From contig CM055110.1 of the NCBI GenBank assembly GCA_029204225.1, positions 38,500,747 to 38,564,746 on the forward strand: 64,000 bases of DNA. Reading direction: 5' to 3'. Source of the stretch: Diphasiastrum complanatum (Eukaryota; Streptophyta; Lycopodiopsida; Lycopodiales; Lycopodiaceae). This document shows, in pieces, positions 35,170 through 48,565 of this stretch. A program made the translations under genes and the position numbers. Numbering within the stretch: position 1 is the first letter of the stretch; each line of letters begins with the position of its first letter. The notes under the pieces were generated by a model that saw only the letters and a list, made by a program, of their open reading frames with translations, had not been told where the DNA came from and did not search any database.

Positions 35170-36616
35170 ATCTTAAAGTGAAGCATGCAGTGGAGGAAAT
35201 GCCTCAGGTAATGGATATGTGGAATTAAATCTCCATGAAGAAGGAGGTTTCTATGTACTTTGCAAAGGTCAATCTCAATAGAAAAAATGGCCTGAGTGAG
35301 TGGGAAGTGAAGTTATGTCCTTGATGGATAGACTTCAATGAGAGAGAATGTTCTCCCTCAAAAAAAACACAGTACCAGCTGCATGAGAAAGGATGTTTGG
35401 TTGTGGATGATGATGATGATGTAGCAACGACTTAGATGGCACTAAGGTCCTTGTTTACTGCCGCTCCTGAGAAGCCTCAGGTTGTATAGAAGAAGAGCAA
35501 GAAGAAAGTTGATGATGCTATGCAGCCTATAGACGTATTTACAACAACCTTTTAACTTTGCTCCATCTTTGTGTTTTCTTTTTGGTTAATTATTGCTTGC
35601 TTTAAATCTTATTCCATTTATAATTCAAATGTGTTTTTGTTTCTATGTACAGGCATGAATGTAAGTTGTGGATTTTTCGTTGCAAGTTTTTTCACATGTA
35701 GTGCTTGCATAATTATAAAAATTAATGCACTATAACTTGGATCTTCGTCGATACATATAATGTCATAGTCATAAATTTGCTTGGAAGTATGTAAGTATGT
35801 GACTATGTGAGTATAATTTCATAGTTATAAATTTGCTTGGAAGATCTATTTATGTAAGTATGTGAGTTTCTTGTTCTGACATAGTGTTGCTGTTATTTGC
35901 AGATGCACTTTATGGATGTATACCTTCTCTCGAGAAAAGAGTCCATGCCCTTAATTGACCAAAATCGGTCAAGATATTTTGATACCGGCTTGTTGGATGT
36001 GGATAGTGATATTTGGACACACTATTTGCCACATTCAGAGTGGTCTAAAGACACAAGGAACAATAGGCCAACCCTCGGTGTGGCGTTGGACCTACATGTA
36101 GGTGTAGGTACCTCGGTCCTTGCTACTCGAAAGGCTATTGTCCACCTTTTTGGTATGGACAGCGATGAAGAATGCATAAGTTGGTTGAAAGAGAATAGAG
36201 GTGAGACTTGATTGTCAGAAGAAAGTGGGAAAATGTTTAGGTGCATTGTTTTTTGCTTTTAAAATTAGTTGTGTAACGGTTTTTTTGTCTTGTGTAGTCA
36301 TGGAGGCAAGCGTGGCTGTACCAGGTCCATCAACAGATGAATCTATCATGTTACCTGAGTTTGGGTCCGAGGCATTTGAGTTGGGCTCTCCTGCTTGCTA
36401 GTGAGTATGTCCATTTGGCTGTTAGAAATTGGATTTGTTAACATTTTGGTTTATATGACATTTGAATGACTTAGTAATTTGCCATGCTATGCTGAATCAA
36501 TGGCTAAAGTGACGGAGATGATGCATGATGAGGCCCCAAGTGCCATTGTTCAGAGGCCTCGACGAAAGTGTTTTTTTGTTGATGAAGAGGCTATGGATGT
36601 CTCTGATGACGACTAG
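35170..36616 (+). pseudogene. Multi-exon gene with methyltransferase motif I-like exon
   Basis: Three or four plus-strand exon-like pieces. Piece 1 (about 35240-35540): KVNLNRKNGLSEWEVKLCP, YQLHEKGCLVVDDDDDVATT and KKSKKKVDDAMQPIDV, with stops. Piece 2 (35903-36205): WTHYLPHSEWSKDTRNNRPT followed by LGVALDLHVGVGTSVLATRK and HLFGMDSDEECISWLKENRG. Hydrophobic-LDLxxGxGT followed about 15 residues later by FGMD fits motif I and the acidic post-I strand of AdoMet-dependent DNA methyltransferases. Piece 3 (about 36300-36398): EASVAVPGPSTDESIMLPEF. Piece 4 (about 36490-36616): MAKVTEMMHDEAPSAIVQRP and an acidic end DVSDDD-stop. Acceptor-like tgcag and tgtag sites precede pieces 2 and 3. No DPPY box was seen. 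It lies on the MULE's strand, separated from it by the inserted copia. Family call is tentative. Confidence 0.42.
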
Positions 36617-36789
36617 TTCGTACTAATCAATTCCTTGCTACGTTCACAATACATTTGATAGATATTTTTTGCTTCTTGGAATGGACTAGTTGTACTTTGA
36701 ACCCTATACTTGTCTATGAATTATAGGAAATAACATCAGGTCTTTGCATTTCCATTAATGCTCGTAAACAATAATTTTTGTGACTTTAA
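36617..36789. other. 3' flank of the methyltransferase-like gene
   Basis: AT-rich, no coding sequence; it runs into the GA minisatellite. Confidence 0.3.
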
Positions 36790-37745
<956 letters not shown>

Positions 37746-37750
37746 ACAAT

Positions 37751-38230
37751 CGATTGGAATGCGTCAAAGTAGGGCAAAAACTCAAGTGCGGTTTTTGCCC
37801 CGGAAGGGCCCCTGTTTGGGACTAAAGTAGCAGACACACTCATGGGCTTCCACAAGTCACGCCGAGGTGCCACACGTCCCACTCCATCATGTTATCAGAA
37901 GGATGGGCCCAAAAACCCTATTTGTGGGCCTTGTCAAGCCCTGAATTTTTGCATGAGAAGCACCCTGTCCATAATAAGATTCCGACCTCCGATTCACAGA
38001 CTGTCTGACACTGCCTGAAGAATTATGTGAGGGCTTGCAGAAGGGCATGCGTCGTTGCTACTTTAGACATCTGAACCACCGAATGGAATGGGTCAAAGCA
38101 GTGCAAAAAGTCAAGTGCGGTTTTTGCCATGGAAGATCTCTTGTTTGGGCCCATGAGACTCCTGGACCCGGATTGAAGTAGCAAACACTCTCAATGGGGG
38201 CTTCCACAAGTCATGCCGATGTGCCACACG
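37751..38230. repeat. Two diverged copies of an approx. 330-bp unit
   Basis: The segment GGAATGCGTCAAAGTAGGGC with following tcaagtgcggtttttgcc and gcttccacaagtca (from 37757) returns from 38087 with substitutions and an insertion. No coding sequence; possibly a degraded LTR or satellite piece. Confidence 0.65.
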
Positions 38231-39154
38231 AGTCATGCCTTGAAACTATTTGTTCAAATCTCTCAACAATATTTTTTGTCGCATTTCACTGTCTTGTTTC
38301 TACCTATACTCATAAGCAAACAAATCTCTTCACTTTCTATCCATTTTATCCGACTTTGCCTTTTACAAGGAGAAACAAGTTTTTGTTTTTGCACATCCTT
38401 TCATATGTTTATGCATGACAGTGGTACAAAAAGCATCACATTTACTTTTGGTATTTAATACATAACAATGCACACTACTAGTTGTTGTTGCACTTTCATT
38501 TCAATACAAAGTATAGTATTTATGCTTAGTAATGTCATATTACACATAATCTATCAATTTTGAGGTTAAAAATTACCAATCCAGTGGCATGCAAACACAC
38601 CCAACAGAGCATGCTGATATGCTTGAGGGTTAACTTTCTCATATATACTATATGCCAAGCTTGACAAGCTCATGAAATAGTGTGGAGCTATTTTCTCAAA
38701 TCTCACCAAACAATGGAGCCATTGAAACAACTCAATAGTAGCCATAAAATTAACTTCTGAAGTTGCAGAAATCATAATTTGAAGAGTCATTATGAATCAT
38801 CCAATCTCACTTTTTAAAGTAATTAATTAATACACTAGTGATTTTCCAAAGTAGTAGTTAATTTTTAATCTTACCTTTTAGAGTTGATCTTTTATTAACC
38901 ATATGAATGATCATTATAAACAAAATTGACAAAAGCCAACCTATCAATTTTTTGCATCATACAAGTTTTAGAATGTTGGTACTCAATCTTAGTTGCAGAG
39001 CTGGTGACTTGATGTAGGTGATCTAAGCTTTAAAACCAAAGATGTACAAAACCTCCTAAACCCTCCCTTTTTAGGCTACTGTACTCAAATATATCCTAAT
39101 TAGAAAATTTCAAAACCATAAAGCTTTCATAAAAATCATCCAAGAGTTGGGATT
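38231..39154. other. Mostly non-coding, one possible exon on minus strand
   Basis: A minus-strand open stretch at 38790-38566 reads ELFQWLHCLVRFEKIAPHYF and NPQAYQHALLGVFACHWIGN. The composition is protein-like, but I do not recognise it and no partner exons were found. The rest is AT-rich without features. Confidence 0.2.
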
Positions 39155-39322
39155 TTCTAATGTATTTAGGAGTTTGAGCTACTATCAATTCAAATGTGCA
39201 ACTGCACAACATCATATCCCTTTAATCATATACAATCTTCTAATGTATTTAGGAGTTTGAGTTACTATCAATTCAAATGTGCAACTGCACAACATCATAT
39301 CCCTTTAACCATATACAATTTT
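39155..39322. repeat. 84-bp tandem duplication
   Basis: Two direct copies (39155-39238 and 39239-39322) starting tctaatgtatttaggagttt, nearly identical, hence recent. Confidence 0.9.
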
Positions 39323-39544
39323 CTTGGACTAATGAAATTGAGAATTTGATTTTCATCACCACTGACTCAACGGACTTCCAAAAATGTCAAAATTTAATGG
39401 CATGCCATGTGCATTCAATTTTTGCTATTCTCATTGCACAGAAACTCGCAAAACTCGCAAGTGATTTACTCACAGAATGTCAAAACCCTTTTATGCACCA
39501 AGCAAAAAGTATATAATTTGTCAGCTTTTTTGTGTCGCATCGTG

Positions 39545-39847
39545 TAACTTCCCAGATTGAAAAGATTAAACATCTACAACTAGTCATGGATTACAAGAGT
39601 GGCAGATTAGCCATGTTCTAGAGTACTTCTGCTGATGTCATGGTATCTGATCAAATATTTGTATCCCATGGTACTTGGTTGATCTTCTTGGTCCTTTGTG
39701 GAGCACGAATGATTTTGTGTCGCGAAACAATTTTGTGTCGTGTGTCACAAAATTGTTCGCAAACATTTTTGCTTCGTGTGTCCTCTGAGTCAAAATTAGG
39801 GTGGAAAGCTAGCAAAGCTTTGGCAATAGAAATGTTTTGTTTTTTCA
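39545..39847 (-). mobile_element. Copia 3' LTR fragment, minus orientation
   Basis: On the minus strand it starts TGAAAAAACAAAACATTTC after purine tract gagggagc and shares with the LTR at 29593 the segments ggctaatctgccactcttg and gttgtagatg. It is truncated at about 39545 after roughly 300 bp. Confidence 0.7.
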
Positions 39848-39857
39848 GCTCCCTCTC

Positions 39858-41372
39858 AAAGCAGGATAGCTTGATGACTCCAAGACTGCTCCTCTGTTTC
39901 TCAAACAGACCTTTGTCTAAGACCTTTGTGAAAATGTCAGCAACCATCTCCTTCGTTCCAATGAAAGTAGTCTGCAACATCTTCTTTCCAATCAGATCCC
40001 TTATCAAGTGGTACTTGATTGCAATGTGTTTTGTCCTCGAGTGAAACAGAGGGTCTTTTGTCAAATGTATTGCATATGTGTTGTTCATCTGCAAAATCAG
40101 AGATTTATTTCTCATTTCGTCCAGTTCGTCAAGGAACTGTTTGAGCCAAATGATTTCATTGGCCATCTTTGCTACCGCCACGTACTCTGCTTCATAGAAT
40201 GACTGAGCCACAATGGTCTACTTCTTGTTGACCCAGAGAATTGCTGCTCCTGATGCAATGGTGCATCCTCCTGAGACACTCTTGTAGTCGTCCTTGAGAG
40301 ATGCCAAGCTAGCATCACTGTAGGAAAGCATCTAGAATTCTACATCACGAGAATAACACAATCCAAAATCCTTCGTTAATTGAGAGTATTGCAAAAAAAA
40401 ATTTGCATTCTTCCAATGAGTCAAGTCTGGATTCATACAAAATTGGCTCATCTTGAACACGAGATAAGCAATGTCAAGATGTGTGTTATCTGCAAGGTAC
40501 ATCAGCGATCTGATCAGCTTTCTGTATGGTGTAAGCTGCATCAACTCTCTTTCTTCTTCAGTCTTTGAATAGTCCTCATTCGTCAGGACTGTTCCTGCAA
40601 GCATTGGAGTATTCGCTCCTTTGCAATTCAGCATCCCGCAATCTTTTAAGATTTTATGGGTATATCTGGACTGATAAAGGTATAATTTACATCCCTCATA
40701 GTCCTTGTCATTCTGTAAGCCAAGATAACATCTGGTTTCTCCCAGGTCTGCATGAAATGTTTTGAGATATCATACTTCACCTCAGCAATAAGCTCCTCAC
40801 TCTTGCAGAGTATCAGAGTCTCATTCACATACACAGCTACAATGATGATCTTCCCATCTGTAATTCTTACATAAACATTGGATTCAGCCATCAGTGGCTT
40901 GAATCCTAATGATTTCAGGGCTTGATCTTTCTTTTTGTACCATTGTCGCACTGACTGCTTCAGACTGTAGTGAATTCGAGATATAGCTTGGGAGTTGATC
41001 CATGTAGACTTCTTCGTCTAGCTCACTATGCAAGAAGGCTGTCTTCTCATCCACAATGTGAATCCTGAGATCATAAGTAGCTGCATATGCAAACAACAAA
41101 TGTAGGGATGAATGTCTCACGACAAGAGAGAAGGTCTCAGCATAGTCAATACCATATCTCTGAGAAAATTCCTCCGCTACAAGTCTTTCTTTATACTTTA
41201 AGATATTTCCATCCGGCGGTCCATACTTCAACTTTTATACCCACTTGCATTTTATAGTCTTTCACTTATCTAGTAATGGCTGCAACGTCCATACCTGGTT
41301 CTTCCTCATGCATTCCATCTCCTCATTCATGGCTTGGATCCATTTGTCCTTCTCTGGACATTCAATTACTTT
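39858..41372 (-). pseudogene. Copia pol, reverse transcriptase to RNase H, decayed
   Basis: It is a relative of the copia at 29.6 kb in opposite orientation. Minus-strand order: KDKWIQAMNEEMECMRKNQV, YKERLVAEEFSQRYGIDYAE, LRIHIVDEKTAFLHSELDEE, VYMDQL, a frameshift, WYKKKDQALKSLGFKPLMAE, a YVDD box changed to YVNE (AVYVNETLIL), CKGANTPMLAGTVLTNEDYS, LDIAYLVFKMSQFCMNPDLT, and RNase H with QSFYEAEYVAVAKMANEI, LQMNNTYAIHLTKDP and IFTKVLDKGLFEKQ. The change in YVDD and in the RNase H Asp (MNNT) abolishes activity. Gag to integrase are absent; the element is cut at about 41372. Confidence 0.88.
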
Positions 41373-42590
41373 AACACAATGACATTTGTTTTGGGACTTT
41401 GAGCTGAAAAAAGAGTAATCTTTTTTGGTGTCTTTTAATGCTAGTTTTAGGCCAAAATCATGGATTTTTTTATTAAATCTCTAAATTTTATTTCTAAAAA
41501 AAGCCAAAAATTGCATATTTTCAATAAAGAACTACAAGTTTTTTGTTGCAAACTTCATAAAACCATGATTATTACAAATGTAATAATAACTCAAGAGAAC
41601 AAATGATGTTTGAAACTCGAAATCCCATTGAAATACAAAATAACTTAAATTATATTTGCACATTCTCTTTTTTAAAGTACATTTTCTAAGGAATTTTCAC
41701 TGATGCCTCTCAATTTAGAACTTGACATATTCTCAACACTCTCATTTTCAGCTGATCAAGTGGAAGACCTGTCTTCTTCATCAGAGTCAACTGGCATGTC
41801 TTCCTCAGAATCCACGTCTAGTGTTGACAAAAAACCTTGTAAATCAGCATTTCTCTATTGATGACGAGTGGAGGATGATGGTTTTTCAAGTAATCCAAGT
41901 CGTTCTTTCAATATAGATATTGTTGACTTTCATAGATGATTAGTCATTGTTAATTCAAAATTAAATGCCAAAACATCTACATCTTGTAGATTCAAATCGT
42001 CGACTCTTGGTTGATTTTTTGACAATCTCTTTCTCTTGCCCTTTGGATCTACTTGCAACATTTCGAATTCGTACCTTCCCAAAAAAGCATTCGTTGAAGT
42101 GGTGCGCAACCAATGGACACATAGTACTTTTGTTTGATTGCTATTTTGAATAAAACCAAGTACTTTGGCAATCCAAAATGGAGGTTGGCCGATAAGGCAA
42201 TAGCACTTTGATTATCACAAAATAAAATTGTAGGGCTATACTGATTCAGATTAACATCTGACAATAAATTTCTCAATCAAAACGCTTCCTTGATAGATAA
42301 ATTTATAGTCAGTGATATTCAACAATGGTACAACACAATATGATAGTCGAAACAAGTAGACAGACCATTCAGGGGCAGACAAACAATCAACAATTTTGTT
42401 GATGCCTTCCAAATGCTTTGTTCTGTTTTTTTTGTGTAGATGAGCATGTAACAAAGTGTTTCATCTATTTTCCTCCATCACCAATGCAAAGAGTCAAGAA
42501 TTTCAATTTGTCGTGCACACAAAGGGAACATCACTTGGTGCATCTTCATTGTATAGAACAAAATGAACAGGTTGTAAATTTTGCACACAA
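41373..42590 (-). pseudogene. Mostly non-coding, with a small copia RNase H remnant
   Basis: On the minus strand at about 42250-42180 the reading YSPTILFCDNQSAIALSANL matches the Asp-containing motif of copia RNase H; downstream, after stops, NAFLGRYEFEMLQVDPKGKR and LSKNQPRVDDLNLQDVDVLA look protein-like but are unassigned. The remaining sequence, particularly 41373-41700, shows nothing identifiable. Confidence 0.45.
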
Positions 42591-42605
42591 ATGCCACCTT
42601 GTTTG

Positions 42606-42879
42606 AGTTAGAATTAAAGTAGAATCACTGTGTTATTGTACTGTGGGTCCCATCAGCAGATAAAGATCAGTTGGCCTCGCCACGAGGCAAGTTGACGGGA
42701 CACGCATCCCGCCAATGACAACCTGGGTCATGCATGGGTTGCCTAAGTGAACAACTATATGTATAGTGTAATTTCAATTTGAGAAATATAGTTGCTATGT
42801 GAGCTTGTTGTGGAGAGTGTTTTCTGTCTGTGTTACTGTGTAGCATGATCTGTGTTCCTGTGCAAAGCAAATTTTAAGT
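42606..42879 (+). mobile_element. Copia 5' LTR (274 bp)
   Basis: It matches the LTR at 48292-48565 over its whole length with about 20 differences, mostly transitions. The core ends are TTAGA and TCTAA in inverted relation, but the outermost bases are AG and GT, not TG and CA. The primer site follows without gap. Confidence 0.9.
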
Positions 42880-42892
42880 TGGTATCAGAGCC
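42880..42892 (+). promoter_or_regulatory. Primer binding site (initiator Met tRNA)
   Basis: TGGTATCAGAGCC, a full match to the usual copia primer site, directly after the 5' LTR. Confidence 0.92.
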
Positions 42893-44170
42893 ATACAGGG
42901 AGTGTACACAATACAGCGTTGTCATTGAAAACAGCTTCGGGAGACCTGTCTTCTGAGAGTTTGGGGTTTATGGCAGGTTGAAGACGGAAAGAGAAGCACT
43001 AGTGCATGGTTTCTAATTTATAGAGGCTTGCTAAGCTCAACAGAGGGATTATTAGCCTGTGCATAGCATCAGACAGGGAAAAATTTGGTGAAAATTTGAC
43101 AATTTTGAAGCCAGTTGAAAATTGAAACCAGGCTTGGGGTTACGGTTTTTATACATAACTGGTGATTTCTTCCCTGTTTGCGCACCGTTTTGGATGCCGT
43201 AAGGACAGGAAGGAAGCTAATCACATTGTCAACCATCCATGGAGAGATTCTGAGGAGATTTGTCTCCAGACAGTTAACCTAGCAGATTTGCGGTAAAAAC
43301 GTGAAAAAGCCACTTTGTCAAGTTGAGCTAAAATCACCGTTTCTCCACGGAATCTCCTGATTGAACACTCTATAGTCTTGGAGTCAGTAGGGCGACCTTG
43401 CTCTAGGCCTCAGATCGTGCTCAAAACGATCCATAGGCGAGTTAGATCTGACATTTTTAAGAGTGGGGAGGTGCGGCTGCAGACAGGGAGGTCGCGCGCT
43501 GTTTGCGCGCCTAACACAATGGTTACTGTAGTGTCTCGAAGACCATAGCGACTGTAGGAGCGTGGTTCAATGCCCAGATGCAGTTTGGACCTTTGGATGA
43601 GGTGTCAAATGAATCAACGATCCAGAACTTGTGATGGGAGAGAAATTTGGACCACAAGATTTGGTTCAGCCATTGGATGAGCTTTGAACAAGGCCTTGAA
43701 GAAGTGAAGTGCATTTTGGCCTTCAACTTCATTAAAAATTTTCATACTGAAAGTTGAGTTGGGTCCCTTCACAAGTGAAGAGTGCAGTTTCTTCAAGGTG
43801 AAGAAACAGTTCAAAAACTAGAAAAGTCCCTATTTTTGGATCCTTTGCCTATTTTAACCCAAACGAAAGGCTATAACCTCCAAACGAAGGGCACCCGGAC
43901 TGTACCTGCAAGTACGGTACAGCAAAACAGAGTGATTGCAGCGGAGAAAGTGTTCGGAGTATGCCAAAAGTGATTTCACCATTCCACTGAGCACGTTGTT
44001 GGGAGTTGACGACTGAGTGCATTTCGAAAGGCGATGCTGATTTGGCTTTCAAATTGGTGGAAAAGTGGCGAGTGGCCTGGTAAGGGAAAAAGTGCAGGTC
44101 ATTATTTTCAACTTCTGACATCACTGTTTGCATACTGTTCTTAGCCTAAGGCAGAAGTTTCAAGCAGTTT
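42893..44170 (+). other. Copia leader region
   Basis: About 1.3 kb between primer site and gag start without a convincing frame; a long untranslated leader of the 42.6-kb copia. Short antisense frames here show no family similarity. Confidence 0.5.
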
Positions 44171-44173
44171 TGC

Positions 44174-47100
44174 GATGGCAAACATGGGAGAGTCCATATT
44201 GAGTGAAAGTAGCAAATTGGATGGGATTTCCAACTCAAAATGAAAAACATACTGATGGAGAAAGACGTGTGGGAAGTCATCACAGGTGATGAGAGAGGGC
44301 CGCCAAATGAAGCAGACATCAAAGTGTTCGACAAAAAGATGAGGAAAGCTTTGACCTTCATTAAATTATTAGTGAAGGATCACATCATTACCCACATTTG
44401 TGATGCTATTACACCCAGACAGGCATGGGATGTGCTAAGGGAGCAGTTCGAGATGTCAAATCCATCAAGAATCATGTTTTTGAAGTCAAAGTTAAATAGT
44501 GCCCGCATGGAACAAGGAGAGCACATTTAGACGTACATGACCATAATGAAGACAATGAGAGATGAACTGCATTCTATTGGTGAGCGCATACGTGATGTGG
44601 AGCTGGTGCACAATGCATTGTGTGGCATTGCAGAACCCTATCAGATGTTTGTGAGTGGAATAACATCAAGAGAAAGATTGCCAACCTTTGACGAGCTCAC
44701 ATGAATCTTGATGCAGGAAGAGCAACAGCATGAAAAAGCTAGACGTCAAAATACTGACGATCAGGCACTTGCAACATGCCAAAAACAAGACAAGGGCAAG
44801 GGCAAGAAGAAGTCTAAGCAGCAATTTGCCAAGTCTTAGGAGGATGAGGGATCTTCAAGTAAAACTAAGAAGAAAGGCAAGTGCTCCCATTGTGTAAAAA
44901 GGGCCATTGGAAGAGTGAATGTCGCAAATTCCTGGCGGAACAAGGCAAGGGGAAACCAAAACAAGCAGGTAACCTTGTCGATGAGGGTGAGATTGAAGAC
45001 TCTAGCATCTTCATATCTACATTGTCATCTAATCAAGATGATCAAGCATGGTATATTGACTCAGGAGCCACAAGACACATGACAGGTAACAAGAATTGGT
45101 TTAGTAGAGGTGTTGGATAATGGAACATCTGTCTCACAAGCAAATGGTGAGGTGTGCATGATCAAGGAGATAGGCACCGTTTCAATCCAACTACTTGATG
45201 GCAAAAGCAGGATGATCAAGGAGGTACTTTACGTGCCAATTTTGAAGAAAAATCAACTTTCTGTTGGAGTCATTACTATCAAAAGTTGAAAGTAGAATTT
45301 GCCCATGATCGTTGCTTTGTGAAAGATGCGAACCAAAAGTTCAAATTTATTGTGGATGGAGTAAGAGAGCCTAGTACAAAATTGTACAGGTTGAATGCTA
45401 CAATTAAGGGGCAACATGGACTTGTATCGTCCATTCCATCACAAACTAAGTTGTGGCATAAGAGGCTTGGTCACTTGAACTTGGGAAGCCTGAGTTTGAT
45501 GAGAAAATTGGAGATGGTAACAGAATTGCCTACCATAGAAGATCACTTGAAATCGATGTGCGAATCATCGAGAGAAGTTCAATGAAGGGAGTGTTGCAAG
45601 AGCAAAGAATATCCTAGATTTAATCCACAGATTTATGCGGGCCTATGAGGACTATGTCCTTAGGTAAAGCCTTCTATTTCATGACCTTTATTAATGATAT
45701 GTCACGTAAGACATGGATCTACTTCTTGAAGAAGAAATCAGATGCATTTGATAACTTCAAGAGCTTCAAAGCATTGGTCAAAAATCAGACAGGTAAGAAA
45801 ATCAAAGTCCTAAGATCAGATAGTGGAGGTGAGTACAAGTCTAATGACTTCAATGATCTTTGTGATAAATGTGGGATTAAAAGACATTTTACGCAAGCTC
45901 ATACTCCTGCTCTCAATGATGTAGCTGAGCGCAAGAATTGTACGATTGTGGAAAGTGCCAGATGTATGCTAGCTGAAATGAAACTACCAAAAGATTTTTG
46001 GTCAGAAGCATGTAGCACAGCAGTCTATCTTCAAAATAGAAGTCCTACCATTGCCATACCAAAGATAACACCTGAGGAAGCATTCACGAAGAAGAAGCCA
46101 AAGGTGAATTACTTGCGAATATTTGGATGTAAGGCCTTTGTACACATTACTAAGGAAGAGAGATGTAAACTTGATGTAAAAGCAATCAAGTGCATATTCC
46201 TAGGATATGATGATCGTGTGAAGGGCTATAGATGTTTTGATCCAGTCGAAAAAAAAATCCATATATGTCGTGATGTTATGAAGACGAGGATGCTGAGAAG
46301 ATAGACACAACCAGTGGGAAAGATGGTATAGTGAGGATACCACCTGATGATGATCCATTCATTGACCTTCCGAGTGATGAACATGAGGATACATCTCAAG
46401 ATACTACTACTCGACCTCAAGAAACAGATTGGAGAGGTAGGGACAAACCTTTTGGTGCAAGAAAGATTGAAGTTGCAGGTGTAAAACGCAAGGAGAAGGA
46501 TGTACCGTGGGATACATTTTCACCAGGAAGCCGATCACCTAACAGAAAGCTCCCTAAGTGGTTTGAGAGATTGTTGGAGAGCCGCGACATAGATGACTTT
46601 TCAGGATCATCTAACCAGGGAGAGCTACAAAGATCAACAAGAGAGAAGATACTACCTGAAAGGTATGAAGCAAATTATGCTCTCTTATCTAGCATTATTC
46701 AAAGAAAAGAATCTTCGATTTATGGTGAAGCGAAGGATGATGAAATTTGGGTCAAGGCCATGGGAGAGGAGATGGAGTCAATTGCTAAGCATAGCACATG
46801 GGACTTAGTAGACCCACCAGTTGGCAGGAAATCCATTGGTTGCAAATGGGTATACAGGACTAAGTACCATGCAGATGGAAGTATAGCAAAACACAAAGCA
46901 AGATTAGTGATCAAAGGGTACGCACAAAATAAAGGCATCGACTATGAGGAGACCTTTGCACTGGGTTGTAAGTGGAATACTCTACGTCTACTTGTTGCTT
47001 TAGATTCACATTTTGGTTGGCCTTTGCATCAGATGGATGTGAAATCTGCTTTTCTAAATGGTGAGTTAGAAGAAGAATATTCATGGATCAACCTAAAGGC

Positions 47101-48238
47101 TTTGTAATGAAGGGACAGGAAAATAAAGGATGTCGCTTGAAGAAACTGCTTTATGGTCTTAAACAAGCACCACGTGCGTGGTATAGCAGGATTGATGCCT
47201 ACTTTTGTTCAAAGGGATGGTGAGAACACATTCTGATCCAAATTTATATGTCTTATGCTTTGATGGTATGGTTTCTTTGATTGCTCTTTATGTTGATGAT
47301 TTGATTATTACGAGAAATAATCAAGAGATGATAGACATGATTAAGAAAGACCTCATGGAACAATTTGAGATGACATATCTCAGCCTGATGCTTACTCCCT
47401 TGGAGTAGAAGTGTGGCAAAAAGGACATGAAGTGGGTTTAACACAGGTGAAGTATGTCAAAGAGTTGTTGCACAGGTTTAGGTTGTAGGATTGCAAACCA
47501 GTAAACACTCCTATTGAACCAGATAAAAAGCTTTCTAAGCTTGATGAGTCACAGTCATTTGATGCTATGCTATATAGACAGTTAGTAGGTAGCTTGATTT
47601 ACCTTACCACGACTAGACTAGATATATGCTATGTTGTTGGCATTGTAAGTCAGTTTATGGCAGCACCTACAGATACGCATTGGAAGGCAGCTAAAAGCAT
47701 TTTGCATTATGTGAAAGGCACTTCAGAGTATGGCTTGATTTACAGGAAGCATGATGGTTTACCTGAGTTGTGTGGCTATGTGGATGCGGATTGGAGAGGT
47801 GACTATGATGATCATAGATCCACCACATGATATATATTCTAGTTTTGTGGTAGTTGTTTTTCCTGGTCTAGTAAGAAGCAAAGTACAATTGCTCTTTTTG
47901 CCACAGAAGCAGAGTATAAGGCAATGTGTAGTGCAGCACAGAAAGCTATATGGTTGAGACAAATCTTGGAAGAAATTGGCATAAAGCAAAAAAATCCCAT
48001 GACTTTACATAGCGACAGTCAGAGTGGCATTCAGCTAGCAAAGAATCCAGTGTTCCATGCGAGAACTAAACACATTGAGATTCAGTATCACTTCATACGT
48101 GAGAGGCTGCTGAGTCGTGAAATTCATGTTGTTCATTGTAGCACAGAAGAACAACTAGCTGATATTTTCACTAAGCCACTTACTGGAGAAAAGTTTGATA
48201 AGTTTAGATCAAAGCTTTCTGTACTTAAAGTTTGTTGA
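44174..48238 (+). pseudogene. Copia gag-pol polyprotein, all domains, interrupted
   Basis: Order: gag start at 44174, frameshift, WDFQLKMKNILMEKDVWEVI, AWDVLREQFEMSNPSRIMFL, LHSIGERIRDVELVHNALCG; CCHC knuckle split by a frameshift (CSHC then CKKGHWKSEC, about 44880-44920); protease WYIDSGATRHMT (45051); pre-integrase LWHKRLGHLNLGSL; integrase FINDMSRKTW, RSDSGGEY and NDVAERKN (usual NGVAERKN); linker QRSTREKILPERYEANYALL; reverse transcriptase [36 protein letters not shown] and YVDD intact (about 47290); RNase H ATEAEYKAMCSAAQKAIWLR, LHSDSQSGIQLAKNPVFHAR and ADIFTKPLTGEKFDKFRSKL; end at 48238. Stops and frameshifts in gag, integrase linker and reverse transcriptase disable it. A purine tract (aagagagagag) at 48282-48292 precedes the 3' LTR. 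Confidence 0.93.
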
Positions 48239-48291
48239 CTTTAAAGCTATGTATATGACTGTATAAAAAGTGACTCTACTTTAAGAGAGAG

Positions 48292-48565
48292 AGTTAGAAT
48301 TAAAGTAGAATCACTGTGTTACGGTACTGTGGGTCCTATCAGTGGATAAGGATCAGTTGGCCTCACCACGAGGCAAGTCGATGGGACACGTGTCCCGCCA
48401 ACGGCAACCTGGACCATGCATGGGTTGCCTGAGTGAACAACTATATGTACAGTGTAATTTCAATTTGAGAAATATAGTTGCTATGTGAGCTTGTTGTGGA
48501 GAGTGTTTTCTTTCTGTGTTACTATGTAGCATGATCTGTGTTCCTGTGCAAAGCAAAGTCTAAGT
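48292..48565 (+). mobile_element. Copia 3' LTR (274 bp)
   Basis: Equal in length to the 5' LTR and alignable throughout. The flank after it begins gtttt and the flank before the 5' LTR ends gtttg, which may be a decayed 5-bp target duplication; a shift of one base gives TGTTT on both sides. Confidence 0.9.

Noticed and set aside
39640-40765. Plus-strand frames over the copia at 39.6-41.4 kb
   Set aside because: They are antisense shadows of RNase H and reverse transcriptase.
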